A stretch of 64,000 nucleotides of DNA from an uncultured Oscillibacter sp. GTDB lineage: Bacteria > Bacillota > Clostridia > Oscillospirales > Oscillospiraceae. The notes beneath the pieces are model-generated. The model had not been told where the DNA came from. It made no database searches and saw nothing but the letters and a program-made list of their open reading frames with translations. The stretch spans positions 1 through 64,000 of the forward strand of contig CANDBG010000002.1 of the NCBI GenBank assembly GCA_947382875.1, read 5' to 3'. Shown piece by piece: positions 7,449 through 15,553 of this stretch; the stretch's first letter is position 1, and each line of letters begins with the position of its first letter. A program made the translations under genes and the position numbers.

Positions 7449-7820
7449 TTAAGCGGCTTCGTTCTTGCCGTACTGCGGGTACTTTTTGAGGAACCACGCT
7501 TTGACCTTGGGATAACTGGGGGACTTCTTTTCTGCGGGGGTGTGGTATTCCTTAATGGCCTCAAAGGCTTTCAAGCCCTCGGTGCTGTCCTCCTGCTCTT
7601 TGATGTACCGCTCCATCTCCGCCAACGTCAGGCCCTTGTAGTTGACCTTGCTGGCGGGGACAGCGGCAGTCCTGCGCTGGATGAGGTAGTCGGGAAAATC
7701 CTTGTGGAACTTGGTCAACTCACGGTATTCCCTGGTGGAAATGTCGGCGGCGCGTGCGGCAAACGCCCTGGTGATGGTGATGGTCTGCGCTTCGTGATTG
7801 ATGATGTACCCGTTTTTCAT
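7449..7820 (-). CDS. Unknown mobile-element protein, paralogue 2 of a tandem pair
   Basis: 123 residues from the ATG at 7820 (AAGGAGAACGACACT upstream). It is related to the adjacent 166-residue protein by TITITRAFAARAAD, EYRELTKFHKDFPDY, QRRTAA, YKGLTLAEMERYI and VKAWFLKKYPQYGKN. It lacks that protein's acidic/proline tail. The two genes are 20 nt apart and probably cotranscribed. The shared KxWFxKxxPxYGK ending is the most conserved part. Function unknown. Confidence 0.65.
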   Translation of the reverse strand: MKNGYIINHEAQTITITRAFAARAADISTREYRELTKFHKDFPDYLIQRRTAAVPASKVNYKGLTLAEMERYIKEQEDSTEGLKAFEAIKEYHTPAEKKSPSYPKVKAWFLKKYPQYGKNEAA

Positions 7821-8266
7821 AGTGTCGTTCTCCTTTTTATTTTGAATATGATTTTTCAAGAAGTTTGTGTCTCTTGCTCTTTCTGGATTTATTATAACAT
7901 GGCGGCAGAAAATACTTGTGCTTTAACTGGAACATGTGATATAATGGAGAAAAGAAAAAAGCAGACCTCGAAAAGTCTGCAAATTTCCAGCGGAAAGCGG
8001 CGATTTTTAGAAAGTTTTTGTTGTTTTCTCGTTCGGCGGCTCTGAAACTTGTAAAATCACGTTGCTTTCTGCTTGCTTTTACCGTCAAAGACGAACGAAC
8101 TTCTAAAATCTGCTTGATTTGTGCGAAAAATCCGTGATTAGGCGTGAAAAACGCTTGATTATAGGGCAAAAAACTGAATATCCACATGTGGCAAATTTCC
8201 ACTGGCGGCGGAGGAAAACTATCCACAAAAACTACCACAACGGGGCGGCGGAGGGTGGAAAAAGAA
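7821..8266. other. Intergenic junction between mobile DNA and core genome
   Basis: No supported gene in about 450 bases. It contains two 8-of-9 matches to the DnaA box (ATATCCACA at 8178-8186 and CTATCCACA at 8219-8227) and is AT-rich on its left side. It is the likely place where element-type genes give way to the core genome, but no att repeat could be paired inside the window. Confidence 0.4.
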
Positions 8267-8288
8267 GGGAACAGGTTTCCCTGTTCCC
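8267..8288 (-). terminator. Rho-independent terminator of the rubrerythrin gene
   Basis: Perfect 9-bp stem GGGAACAGG / CCTGTTCCC with a 4-nt loop, followed on the minus strand by TTCTTTTTCC. It lies 44 nt after the rubrerythrin stop codon. Confidence 0.85.
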
Positions 8289-8331
8289 CTCTGAAAAGTG
8301 CTCAAAAAGTGCTGAACTTTCGTTGATTTGC

Positions 8332-8898
8332 TTACTTGAAGTACCGCTCCAGCAGGCCCTTGAACGCCTTCCCATGCCGGGCCTCGTCCCGGGCCATTTC
8401 ATGAACAGTATCATGGATCGCATCCAGGTTGTACTGCTTCGCCAGCTTCGCAAGAGCAAACTTGCCAGCGGTCGCGCCGTTCTCGGCTTCGACGCGCATT
8501 TCCAGATTTTTCTTGGTGCTGGTGGTCACTACGTCGCCCAGCAGCTCCGCAAACTTCGCCGCGTGCTCGGCTTCCTCGTAGGCGGCCTTTTCCCAGTACA
8601 TACCAATTTCGGGATAGCCCTCACGGAAGGCCACGCGCGCCATTGCCAGATACATACCGACTTCGGTGCACTCGCCGGAGAAATTGGCGTTCAGGCCGTC
8701 CAGGATTTCCTTCTGAGCCTCGGCGGGAACATCCGCGCCGAAGGTCTTGCCTACGCCAAGCACGTGCTCGGCGGCCCAGGTCATATCACTCTTCTGCTCG
8801 GTAAACTTCGCGCCGGGTACGCCGCACTGGGGGCACTTCTCAGGAGCCGTATCACCTTCATGTACATAGCCGCAAACCGGGCAAACCCATTTCTTCAT
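8332..8898 (-). CDS. rbr: Rubrerythrin
   Basis: 188 residues from the ATG at 8898 (GAGGAGGA upstream). The rubredoxin-type Fe(Cys)4 domain is at the N-terminus ([21 protein letters not shown]), so this is a reverse-order rubrerythrin. The C-terminal ferritin-like di-iron domain carries [29 protein letters not shown] and [13 protein letters not shown]. The protein reduces hydrogen peroxide in the cytoplasm of anaerobes. It is monocistronic, with its own terminator and a 170-nt upstream region separating it from the UPF0210 gene. Confidence 0.95.
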   Translation of the reverse strand: MKKWVCPVCGYVHEGDTAPEKCPQCGVPGAKFTEQKSDMTWAAEHVLGVGKTFGADVPAEAQKEILDGLNANFSGECTEVGMYLAMARVAFREGYPEIGMYWEKAAYEEAEHAAKFAELLGDVVTTSTKKNLEMRVEAENGATAGKFALAKLAKQYNLDAIHDTVHEMARDEARHGKAFKGLLERYFK

Positions 8899-9067
8899 AA
8901 TTTGTATCCTCCTCAAAATTTGAAATTATTCAGAATCGTGTCCTCTTAGGACAGTAACGAAAGTATAACAGGAGAACAGCTTGTTCGCCAGTTGCAAACG
9001 CAACAGTTTTGCCGTTTTTCGCAGATTTCACGATTTGTTCAAATATTTTTCGTCCTCTGACGGAACA

Positions 9068-10426
9068 TCAATTCCGCAGACTGTGGAGCGGCGCGGGAAT
9101 TCGTCCGCCTCGAGCGATGAAAGCGGCGGCGCTTTCCGGGTGGACCGGCATCACCGGCGCACTGCCCAGCAGTCCGCCCAGCTCAATGGTATCCCCGACG
9201 GTCTTGCCCGGCGCGGGCAGAAGCCGGACGGCAGTCGTTTTGTTATTCACCATGCCAATTGCCGCCTCATCCGCGATAATCGCGGCAATGGTCTCCGCGG
9301 GGGTGTCTCCAGGAACCGCGATCATGTCCAGACCCACAGAGCAGACACAGGTCATGGCTTCCAGCTTGTCCAGACAAAGAGTTCCGCCGCGGGCGGCGGC
9401 AATCATGCCCTCGTCTTCGCTGACGGGAATAAACGCGCCCGAAAGTCCGCCCACGGAAGACGACGCCATCACACCGCCTTTTTTTACCGCGTCGTTCAGC
9501 AGGGCCAGAGCCGCCGTGGTGCCGTGGGTTCCGCAGACTTCAACGCCCAGCTCCTCCAAGATCCGCGCCACGCTGTCGCCCACGGCGGGGGTGGGCGCAA
9601 GACTCAAATCAACAATTCCAAAGGGCGTATCCAGACGGCGGCTGGCCTCCTGGGCCACCAGCTGACCCATACGCGTCACCCGAAAGGCGGTTTTCTTGAT
9701 GGTCTCGGCGGCGACATCCAGGGACTGTCCCTTGACCGCCTGCAAAGCGTGATGCACCACGCCAGGGCCGGACACGCCTACGTTAATGACCCGTTCCGCC
9801 TCGCCGGGACCGTGGAACGCGCCGGCCATAAAGGGGTTATCCTCCACGGCGTTGCAGAAAATCACCAGCTTTGCACAGCCCAGGCCGTCGCGGTCAGCAG
9901 TTGCGGCGGCGGTGTCCTTGACCGCCTGTCCCAGCATGGCAACGGCGTCCATGTTGATCCCCGCGCGGGTGGACCCCACGTTGACGGACGAACATACCAG
10001 TTCTGTCCGTGCCAGGGCCTCTGGGATGGATCGGATCAAATTTTCATCGGCTTCTGTAAAACCCTTCTGCACCAGGGCCGAATATCCGCCGATGAAATCC
10101 ACGCCGCAGGCTTTGGCCGCAGCGTCCAGGGCCAGGGCAAAGGGCACGTAGTCCTTTGTACGGCTGGCGCCGGCCACCAGAGCCATCGGGGTGACGGAAA
10201 TCCGCTTGTTTACAATCGGAATTCCAAACTCCCGCTCGATGTCCTCGCCGGTTTTTACAAGCTTTTCCGCATAACGTGTAATTTTTTCATAGATTTTCAT
10301 GCAGGCTTTCTGGTGAAATTCGTCGCAGCAGGACAGAAGGGATATGCCCATGGTAATCGTGCGGATATCCAGATGCTGCTGGTCGATCATCTCAATGGTT
10401 GAGAGAATGTCCTTATGGTTGAGCAT
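9068..10426 (-). CDS. UPF0210 (PFL) family protein
   Basis: 452 residues, the family's normal length. It begins [33 protein letters not shown] and contains [15 protein letters not shown] and [17 protein letters not shown], hallmarks of UPF0210/DUF711, a family with distant similarity to glycyl-radical formate lyases in naming only. It is nearly always encoded after a UPF0237 ACT-domain protein, as here, with a 12-nt gap. The pair is widespread and its function is unresolved; the ACT partner suggests regulation by a small ligand, possibly an amino acid. Confidence 0.9.
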   Translation of the reverse strand: MLNHKDILSTIEMIDQQHLDIRTITMGISLLSCCDEFHQKACMKIYEKITRYAEKLVKTGEDIEREFGIPIVNKRISVTPMALVAGASRTKDYVPFALALDAAAKACGVDFIGGYSALVQKGFTEADENLIRSIPEALARTELVCSSVNVGSTRAGINMDAVAMLGQAVKDTAAATADRDGLGCAKLVIFCNAVEDNPFMAGAFHGPGEAERVINVGVSGPGVVHHALQAVKGQSLDVAAETIKKTAFRVTRMGQLVAQEASRRLDTPFGIVDLSLAPTPAVGDSVARILEELGVEVCGTHGTTAALALLNDAVKKGGVMASSSVGGLSGAFIPVSEDEGMIAAARGGTLCLDKLEAMTCVCSVGLDMIAVPGDTPAETIAAIIADEAAIGMVNNKTTAVRLLPAPGKTVGDTIELGGLLGSAPVMPVHPESAAAFIARGGRIPAPLHSLRN

Positions 10427-10438
10427 GACGGTTCCCCC

Positions 10439-10708
10439 TTAAATCCGATGCATGGCGTCGAAGATTTCCTCCCGCTGGATGCGGATGGAAATGTCCATTT
10501 CGTTCCCCAGAACATCCAGCTGTTCCCGCAGTCCGTCGACGGAGACGGCGGCTTTTCCCACATCCACCGCCATGACCATGGTAAAAGCGCCTTGCAGGAT
10601 GGTTTGAGAGATGTCCAGAATGTTCACGTTGTTTTTTGCCAGCAAAGCGCATACGGCGGCAATAATGCCAACTTTATCCTGCCCCAGTACGGTAACAATT
10701 GCATTCAT
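10439..10708 (-). CDS. UPF0237 ACT domain protein
   Basis: 89 residues made of one ACT domain: MNAIVTVLGQDKVGIIAAVCALLAKNNVNILDISQTILQGAFTMVMAVD. The GQDKVGIIA loop and NINxLDxSQT-type strand are the usual ligand-binding positions. AGGAGG lies upstream of the ATG. It is encoded directly before its standard partner UPF0210, in an operon separate from lysC by a terminator at 10748-10773. Confidence 0.9.
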   Translation of the reverse strand: MNAIVTVLGQDKVGIIAAVCALLAKNNVNILDISQTILQGAFTMVMAVDVGKAAVSVDGLREQLDVLGNEMDISIRIQREEIFDAMHRI

Positions 10709-10747
10709 AAAAATTTCCTCCTGATTTCGTCATCACCGGAAGCGGAA

Positions 10748-10773
10748 AAGGCCGCGCCTTGAGGCGCGGCCTT
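10748..10773 (-). terminator. Terminator of the hom-lysC operon
   Basis: Perfect 11-bp GC-rich stem AAGGCCGCGCC / GGCGCGGCCTT with loop TTGA. On the minus strand it is followed by TTCCGC. It lies 17 nt after the lysC stop. Confidence 0.8.
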
Positions 10774-10789
10774 CTGCCCCAGCCGTTTG

Positions 10790-11998
10790 TTATTCGTCGA
10801 AGAACTTCGAGTGAATCGCCTTGACCGCCCGGTTGACGTCCTCCTCGTCCAGCAGGACGGAGACGCGGATTTCCGACGTGTTAATCATCTGAATGTTGAT
10901 GCCGGCCTCATACAGCGCTTCAAACATTTTTGCCGCGACGCCGCAGTTGCTCATCAGGCCCACGCCCACAATGGACACCTTGCCGATCTGATCATCGGAC
11001 TCAATGTGATCAAATTTCAGCACGTCCTTATGCTCATTCAGGAGCGACTCGGCTTCCTCACGGTCTTTCCGGTGGATGGTAAAGGAAATATCCTTTGTGT
11101 CCTCCCGGCCGATGGACTGCAAAATGATATCCACATTGATATTGTTCTTGCCCAGCAGGTCAAACACCTGGAAGGCGACGCCGGGATTATGCTGCAGTCC
11201 GATCAGGGCTACCCGGGCGATGCTCGTGTCCTTGGCGACGCCCGCAATATTTGTCTTCTCCACTTTCGTTACCTCCTTCACCTTCGTGCCCGGCTTACGT
11301 TCCAGGCTCGAAAGCACTTCCAACTTCACACGGAATTTCTTTGCCAGCTCCACACTCCGATTATGCAGCACCTGCGCCCCCTGGGACGCCAGCTCCAGCA
11401 TTTCATCATAAGTAATTTCTTCCAGCTTCCGGGCCTCGGGGACGATCCGCGGGTCCGTTGTGTACACACCGTCCACGTCGGTGTAAATCTGGCACAAATC
11501 GGCGTGAAACGCCGCCGCCAGAGCGACCGCGCTGGTGTCCGAACCGCCGCGGCCCAAGGTGGTTACGTCTCCGCTGCGGTCCACGCCCTGGAAGCCCGTG
11601 ACAATCACAATCCGATGCTGATCCAGCTCGGAGCGGACACGCTCGGAGTCGATTTTTTTGATACGGGCGTCAGAGTGAACGCCGGTAGACTGAATGCCCA
11701 CCTGCCAGGCCGCCAGGGAAACACAGGGCAGACCCATCGCTTCCAGGGCCATGGCGCACAGCGCTACGGAAATCTGTTCGCCGGTGGCAAGCAGCATATC
11801 CATTTCACGCTTGGAGGGATGCCGGTTGATTTCCTCCGCCTTGGCGATGAGGTCGTCGGTGGTGTCGCCCTGGGCGGACAGCACGACAATCACGTCATTG
11901 CCCTCCAGATAAGTTTCCGCAATAATTCCGGCGACGTTTTGGATGCGCCTGGCGTCCCGTACGGAACTGCCGCCGAATTTCTGAACAATTAAACTCAT
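10790..11998 (-). CDS. lysC: Aspartate kinase
   Basis: 402 residues. The N-terminal kinase domain has VQKFGGSSVRDARRI, GFQGVDRSGDVTTLGRGGSDTSAVALAAA and YTDVDGVYTTDPRIV. Two C-terminal ACT domains follow (GLQHNPGVAFQVFDLLGKNNINVD and VSIVGVGLMSNCGVAAKMFEALYEAGINIQMI). It phosphorylates L-aspartate, the first step to lysine, threonine and methionine; the ACT domains bind the feedback amino acid. It lies downstream of hom and a PheB-type ACT protein on the same strand and is closed by a terminator. AAGGAAG precedes the ATG. No lysine riboswitch is visible in the 80 nt upstream. Confidence 0.97.
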   Translation of the reverse strand: MSLIVQKFGGSSVRDARRIQNVAGIIAETYLEGNDVIVVLSAQGDTTDDLIAKAEEINRHPSKREMDMLLATGEQISVALCAMALEAMGLPCVSLAAWQVGIQSTGVHSDARIKKIDSERVRSELDQHRIVIVTGFQGVDRSGDVTTLGRGGSDTSAVALAAAFHADLCQIYTDVDGVYTTDPRIVPEARKLEEITYDEMLELASQGAQVLHNRSVELAKKFRVKLEVLSSLERKPGTKVKEVTKVEKTNIAGVAKDTSIARVALIGLQHNPGVAFQVFDLLGKNNINVDIILQSIGREDTKDISFTIHRKDREEAESLLNEHKDVLKFDHIESDDQIGKVSIVGVGLMSNCGVAAKMFEALYEAGINIQMINTSEIRVSVLLDEEDVNRAVKAIHSKFFDE

Positions 11999-12078
11999 GG
12001 TTTCGCTTCCTTCTCTGCTTCATACTGGGACCCGATATGGCCCCGTCCTATTATACGCAGGGGACGGCCTCTGTGGAA

Positions 12079-13272
12079 TCAGGACAGCGTCCGCATACAC
12101 GCTAATACGTTCAAAGCCCGGGATTGCCGCGCGGCGTCCTGTCCGCTGAGGGGTTCCGTGAGGAACGCCGTCTCACCATTTTCGCTGAGAACCTCCACTT
12201 GACCGAAGGCCGCAGCAGCGTCAGCGAGACTGCCCCTGATGCGGAAGTAATGGCGGGATTTCAGCGTAAGAGGGTCCTCAAAGCCCTCGACGCTGGCGGA
12301 CCATCCGATTTCGTCCCGCCGCGGACTGGCTTGCAGACATTCCATTACGTCCGCCACACATGCGGAGGCCGTAGGCATTTCACCTGCGCCCCGCCCGTAG
12401 AACATCACCTCGCCGGTGGCGTTGCCCCGTACCATAACGGCGTTGAACACGTCCTCTACGTTGGCGATGGGGTTGTCCTCCGGAATCAGGTGCGGGGCGA
12501 CGAAGGCCGTTCGGCCGCCGCCGGGGAGACGTACGGCTCGTCCCAGGAGCTTGATCCGATACCCCGCCCGCTGGGCGATTTTTACGTCCTGGAGCGACAA
12601 GCCGCTGATTCCCTCCATCGGCACCGCTGCCGGGTCCATCTGCTGTCCAAAGGCAAGGTCTGCCAGAATGCAGATCTTGCGTCCGGCGTCAATGCCCTCC
12701 ACGTCGGCGGTGGGGTCCGCCTCGGCGTAACCCTTGGCCTGGGCTTCCTGAAGGGCGTCGGAGAAAGAGGCCCCCGTCCGGACCATGCGGGTAAGAATAT
12801 AGTTGGTAGTGCCGTTGAGAATGCCGTAGATTTCGTCAATCCGGTTTGCGGCCATGCACTGGGTCAGCGGGTGAAGCACCGGAATGCCGCCGCCCACGCT
12901 GGCCTCAAATAAATAGCTGACGTTTTTCCGTTTAGCCAGTTCCAGCAGCTCGCAGCCGTGTTCGGCTACTAATTGTTTATTGGCGGTAACGACGTGCTTT
13001 CCGGCTTCAATGGCCCGGCGGGTGTACGCATAAGCCGCCTCTACGCCGCCGATGGTTTCCACGACCACCCGAATGTCAGGATCGTTTTCAATTTTCTGGA
13101 AATCATCCGTCATAAGCTGTCGGTACGGACCATCCCTGAAGCGTCGGACAAGAACGGTCTTGACCTCCAAAGGCTCCCCCAGTTTCCGCTCGATCTGCCG
13201 TCTGTTTTCCGCGACGACTTTCGCCACGCCGGTACCGACGGTGCCAAGACCTAAAATTGCAATCTGTATCAT
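12079..13272 (-). CDS. hom: Homoserine dehydrogenase
   Basis: 397 residues from the ATG at 13272 (AGGAGAGAAAGCACT upstream). N-terminal NAD(P) Rossmann fold IAILGLGTVGTGVAKVV; the catalytic domain has KHVVTANKQLVAEHG, EASVGGGIPVLHPL, GILNGTTNYILTRM and EAQAKGYAEADPTADVEGIDAGRK, all typical. The remaining C-terminal part is shorter than a full ACT domain and less clearly conserved. It converts aspartate semialdehyde to homoserine. It is 17 nt downstream of a PheB-type ACT protein and upstream of lysC, so the three form a branch-point operon for aspartate-family amino acids. Confidence 0.96.
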   Translation of the reverse strand: MIQIAILGLGTVGTGVAKVVAENRRQIERKLGEPLEVKTVLVRRFRDGPYRQLMTDDFQKIENDPDIRVVVETIGGVEAAYAYTRRAIEAGKHVVTANKQLVAEHGCELLELAKRKNVSYLFEASVGGGIPVLHPLTQCMAANRIDEIYGILNGTTNYILTRMVRTGASFSDALQEAQAKGYAEADPTADVEGIDAGRKICILADLAFGQQMDPAAVPMEGISGLSLQDVKIAQRAGYRIKLLGRAVRLPGGGRTAFVAPHLIPEDNPIANVEDVFNAVMVRGNATGEVMFYGRGAGEMPTASACVADVMECLQASPRRDEIGWSASVEGFEDPLTLKSRHYFRIRGSLADAAAAFGQVEVLSENGETAFLTEPLSGQDAARQSRALNVLACMRTLS

Positions 13273-13289
13273 AGTGCTTTCTCTCCTCA

Positions 13290-13730
13290 TTAACCGGCCA
13301 GAATTTCAAATTTGACCACGCCGTTCAACGCTGCCACCTCGCCCATCAGCTGCTCCAGAGACTCCTCCATCCGGCTGGTTTCGGCGGAAATCGTCACAGC
13401 CGCACAGCCATTAGTCGGAATGCTTTGGTTGATGGTCAGGATATTGGCCCCCGATGCGGCAAAGACCGCCAGTACGCCGGAGAGAATTCCCGCCGTATCC
13501 TTCAGCATGGCATAGAAGGTAATGATATGTTCGGCTTTCATGTCGTTAAAGGGCTGCACGGAATCCTTATACTTGTAAAACGCGCTGCGGCTGATACCCG
13601 CCAGGCGGGTTGCGGCACCTACGGTATCGGCCTCACCGGTCTGCATCATCCGTTTGGCTTCCGCGACTTTTACAAAGATTTCCGGCAGCGCGTCCGCCGC
13701 CACGATGTAATATTTGATTGGTTTTCCCAT
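13290..13730 (-). CDS. UPF0735 ACT domain protein (PheB-type)
   Basis: 146 residues from the ATG at 13730, preceded by GCAGGAGGTGGACGGG; an in-frame GTG 9 nt earlier overlaps the RBS. The N-terminal part is a small HTH-like region (ADTVGAATRLAGISRSAFYKYKD), and the C-terminal part is an ACT domain (ITFYAMLKDTAGILSGVLAVFAASGANILTINQSIP). Members are called PheB in Bacillus and are typically found beside hom or pheA. Amino-acid-responsive control of the operon is inferred, not shown. First gene after the promoter at 13766-13794. Confidence 0.9.
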   Translation of the reverse strand: MGKPIKYYIVAADALPEIFVKVAEAKRMMQTGEADTVGAATRLAGISRSAFYKYKDSVQPFNDMKAEHIITFYAMLKDTAGILSGVLAVFAASGANILTINQSIPTNGCAAVTISAETSRMEESLEQLMGEVAALNGVVKFEILAG

Positions 13731-13765
13731 CCCGTCCACCTCCTGCGGTCATTTGTCTTCCATAG

Positions 13766-13794
13766 ATACTACCACATTTTTCGTCCGCCCGCAA
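13766..13794 (-). promoter_or_regulatory. Sigma-A promoter of the ACT-hom-lysC operon
   Basis: Minus-strand TTGCGG (13794-13789), 17-bp spacer ending in TGG, then TAGTAT (13771-13766): an extended -10 promoter. The start codon at 13730 is about 30 nt downstream. Confidence 0.65.
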
Positions 13795-14020
13795 CCGAAA
13801 ATCGAAAACTTCTTTTGTTGGATTCAGGGAAACTTACACGCTGCATCTGCGATCCTTCCGGCAAAATGCCGGATTGGCGTTTTTGCTGATAAATTCCGGG
13901 AAAGTGCGGAAGTTTACAAAATAGGGCTTGCAAGATGGAGGAAAATTCCATAAAACAAAGGCGCAGATTGAAGCGGAGATTCCCGCCGCAGGGTGGGGAG
14001 CGGAAAAGCAAGGCGTTTTT

Positions 14021-14077
14021 ATGAGAAAAAAACTGGCGTCCCTGACACTGGCGCTGCTGACGGGCTCCGCCGCATGA
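14021..14077 (+). pseudogene. Orphan signal-peptide fragment
   Basis: ATG at 14021 encodes MRKKLASLTLALLTGSAA and then a stop. This is a complete n-region/h-region/c-region signal sequence with nothing after it. It sits in a 350-base stretch (13740-14094) otherwise free of genes. It is probably the 5' stub of a deleted secreted protein; a functional short peptide is less likely because no strong RBS is present. Confidence 0.4.
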
Positions 14078-14094
14078 GACGTCCGGAGAATGAA

Positions 14095-14123
14095 AAAGGG
14101 CTGTGTGAAAAACACAGCCCTTT
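14095..14123. terminator. Bidirectional terminator after the M18 peptidase
   Basis: 12-bp stem AAAGGGCTGTGT / ACACAGCCCTTT with loop GAAAA, flanked by CTTTTTTG on the plus strand and TTTTTC on the minus strand. It closes the nine-gene ddl-to-M18 run on the minus strand. Confidence 0.85.
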
Positions 14124-14132
14124 CTTTTTTGT

Positions 14133-15539
14133 TTACTGCTCCGCCTGGAAAACGGCTTTCATGCCCTTGTAGGTCTCGTAGCAATCCAGCTTAGAGACTG
14201 TCTCGAAGGGCGCGTGCATACTCAACACCGGAACGCCCGCGTCCAGGGTGTTAATGTTCCGGTTTGCCATATACATCGCGACGGTGCCGCCGCCGCCGGC
14301 GTCCACCTTGCCCAACTCGCTGATCTGCCAGATGACGCCGGCGTCGTCAAAGAGCCGCCGGACGTAAGCGACGGTTTCCGCGTCGGCGTCGGACGCGCCG
14401 GATTTGCCCCGCGCACCGGTGTACTTGCAAAGACCAATACCATAGTTCAGGTAGGATTCGTTGCGCTTTTCGAACACATCGGGATAATTCGGGTCAAACG
14501 CCGCCGTCACATCGGCGCTCAGGCAGAAGGACTTTTCAAAGCACGCCCTCAGCGGTACGTTTTGCGCGGCGCAAAGGTCCTCCATGAACGCGTCAAACGC
14601 GGCGGACTGCATACCGGTCACGCCGTCGGAACCGATTTCCTCTTTGTCTGCCAGAATGCACATGGCGGTTTTCTGCGGAACCTGTTCCATGTCCAGCAGA
14701 GCCTTCAGCGCGGCGTAGGCGCACACGCGGTCGTCATGACCATAAGCGCCGATCAGGGAGCGGTCCAGACCAATATCGCAGGCGTCCACCGCAGGCACGG
14801 CCTCCAGTTCCGCAGAATTGAAATCGTCTTCCGTAATGCCGTATTTCTCGTTCAAAAGCTGCATGACGGCCAGCTTCACGCGGCCCGATTCGTCTTCGCC
14901 GCCAATGGGACGGCTTCCCAGAAGCAGGTTGAGGGTTTCACCAGGAATTGCCTCGGACAAGGGCTTTTTATTCTGCGCCGCGCCCAGGTGGGGGAGGAGG
15001 TCCGTAATCACCAGACGGGGGTCTCCGGCCTCGCCGCCGATGTTTACCTCCATTTTCCGCCCGTCTTTCATGACAATCACGCCGTAAAGGGCAAGGGGCA
15101 GCGTCACCCATTGATATTTACGAATTCCGCCGTAATAATGCGTTTTGAAGTACGCAAGCTCGCTGTCCTCATACAGCGGATTCGGTTTCAGGTCCAGACG
15201 GGGAGAGTCGATATGCGCGGCGGTGAGCTGAACGCCCTCCGACAGCGGCTTTTGACCAATCTGCGCCAGCATCAGCGCCTTGCCGCGGTTGCAGACATAC
15301 ACTTTATCGCCGGTTTTCAGCGCCATACCCCGGGTATAGGGCTGATAACCCGCCGCCTCGGCCAGACGGATTGCTTCCCGGACGCAGAGCCGTTCCGTTT
15401 TTCCGGCGTTCAGGAACGCCTTGTAGCCAGTGCAGTAGGTTTCCATTGCGGACAGTTCTTCCTGGGAAATGAGGTCGTAGCCGTTTTTCTTTTTTGTCAG
15501 GAGCGTTTCCTTCAGTTCCTTGTATGCGGATTTTTCCAT
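14133..15539 (-). CDS. M18 family aminopeptidase
   Basis: 468 residues from the ATG at 15539, with AGGAGG at a 10-nt spacing; an ATG 9 nt upstream is too close to it. Family motifs: AAHIDSPRLDLKPNPLYE with the first zinc histidine, GAYGHDDRVCAYAALKALLD, LADKEEIGSDGVTGMQS with the catalytic Glu pair, and DAGGGGTVAMYMANRNINTLDAGVPVLSMHAPFE with the last histidine. It is a cytosolic, dodecameric, zinc-dependent aminopeptidase. It follows the Sua5-CoaE gene by 14 nt and ends the long operon. Confidence 0.95.
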   Translation of the reverse strand: MEKSAYKELKETLLTKKKNGYDLISQEELSAMETYCTGYKAFLNAGKTERLCVREAIRLAEAAGYQPYTRGMALKTGDKVYVCNRGKALMLAQIGQKPLSEGVQLTAAHIDSPRLDLKPNPLYEDSELAYFKTHYYGGIRKYQWVTLPLALYGVIVMKDGRKMEVNIGGEAGDPRLVITDLLPHLGAAQNKKPLSEAIPGETLNLLLGSRPIGGEDESGRVKLAVMQLLNEKYGITEDDFNSAELEAVPAVDACDIGLDRSLIGAYGHDDRVCAYAALKALLDMEQVPQKTAMCILADKEEIGSDGVTGMQSAAFDAFMEDLCAAQNVPLRACFEKSFCLSADVTAAFDPNYPDVFEKRNESYLNYGIGLCKYTGARGKSGASDADAETVAYVRRLFDDAGVIWQISELGKVDAGGGGTVAMYMANRNINTLDAGVPVLSMHAPFETVSKLDCYETYKGMKAVFQAEQ

Positions 15540-15553
15540 GGTATACATTCCTC

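Noticed and set aside
10787..11992. A 401-codon plus-strand frame antisense to lysC
   Set aside because: It lies entirely over an unmistakable aspartate kinase and shows no known domain.
11999..12078. A lysine riboswitch upstream of lysC
   Set aside because: The space is only 80 nt inside an operon and shows no L-box-like stems.
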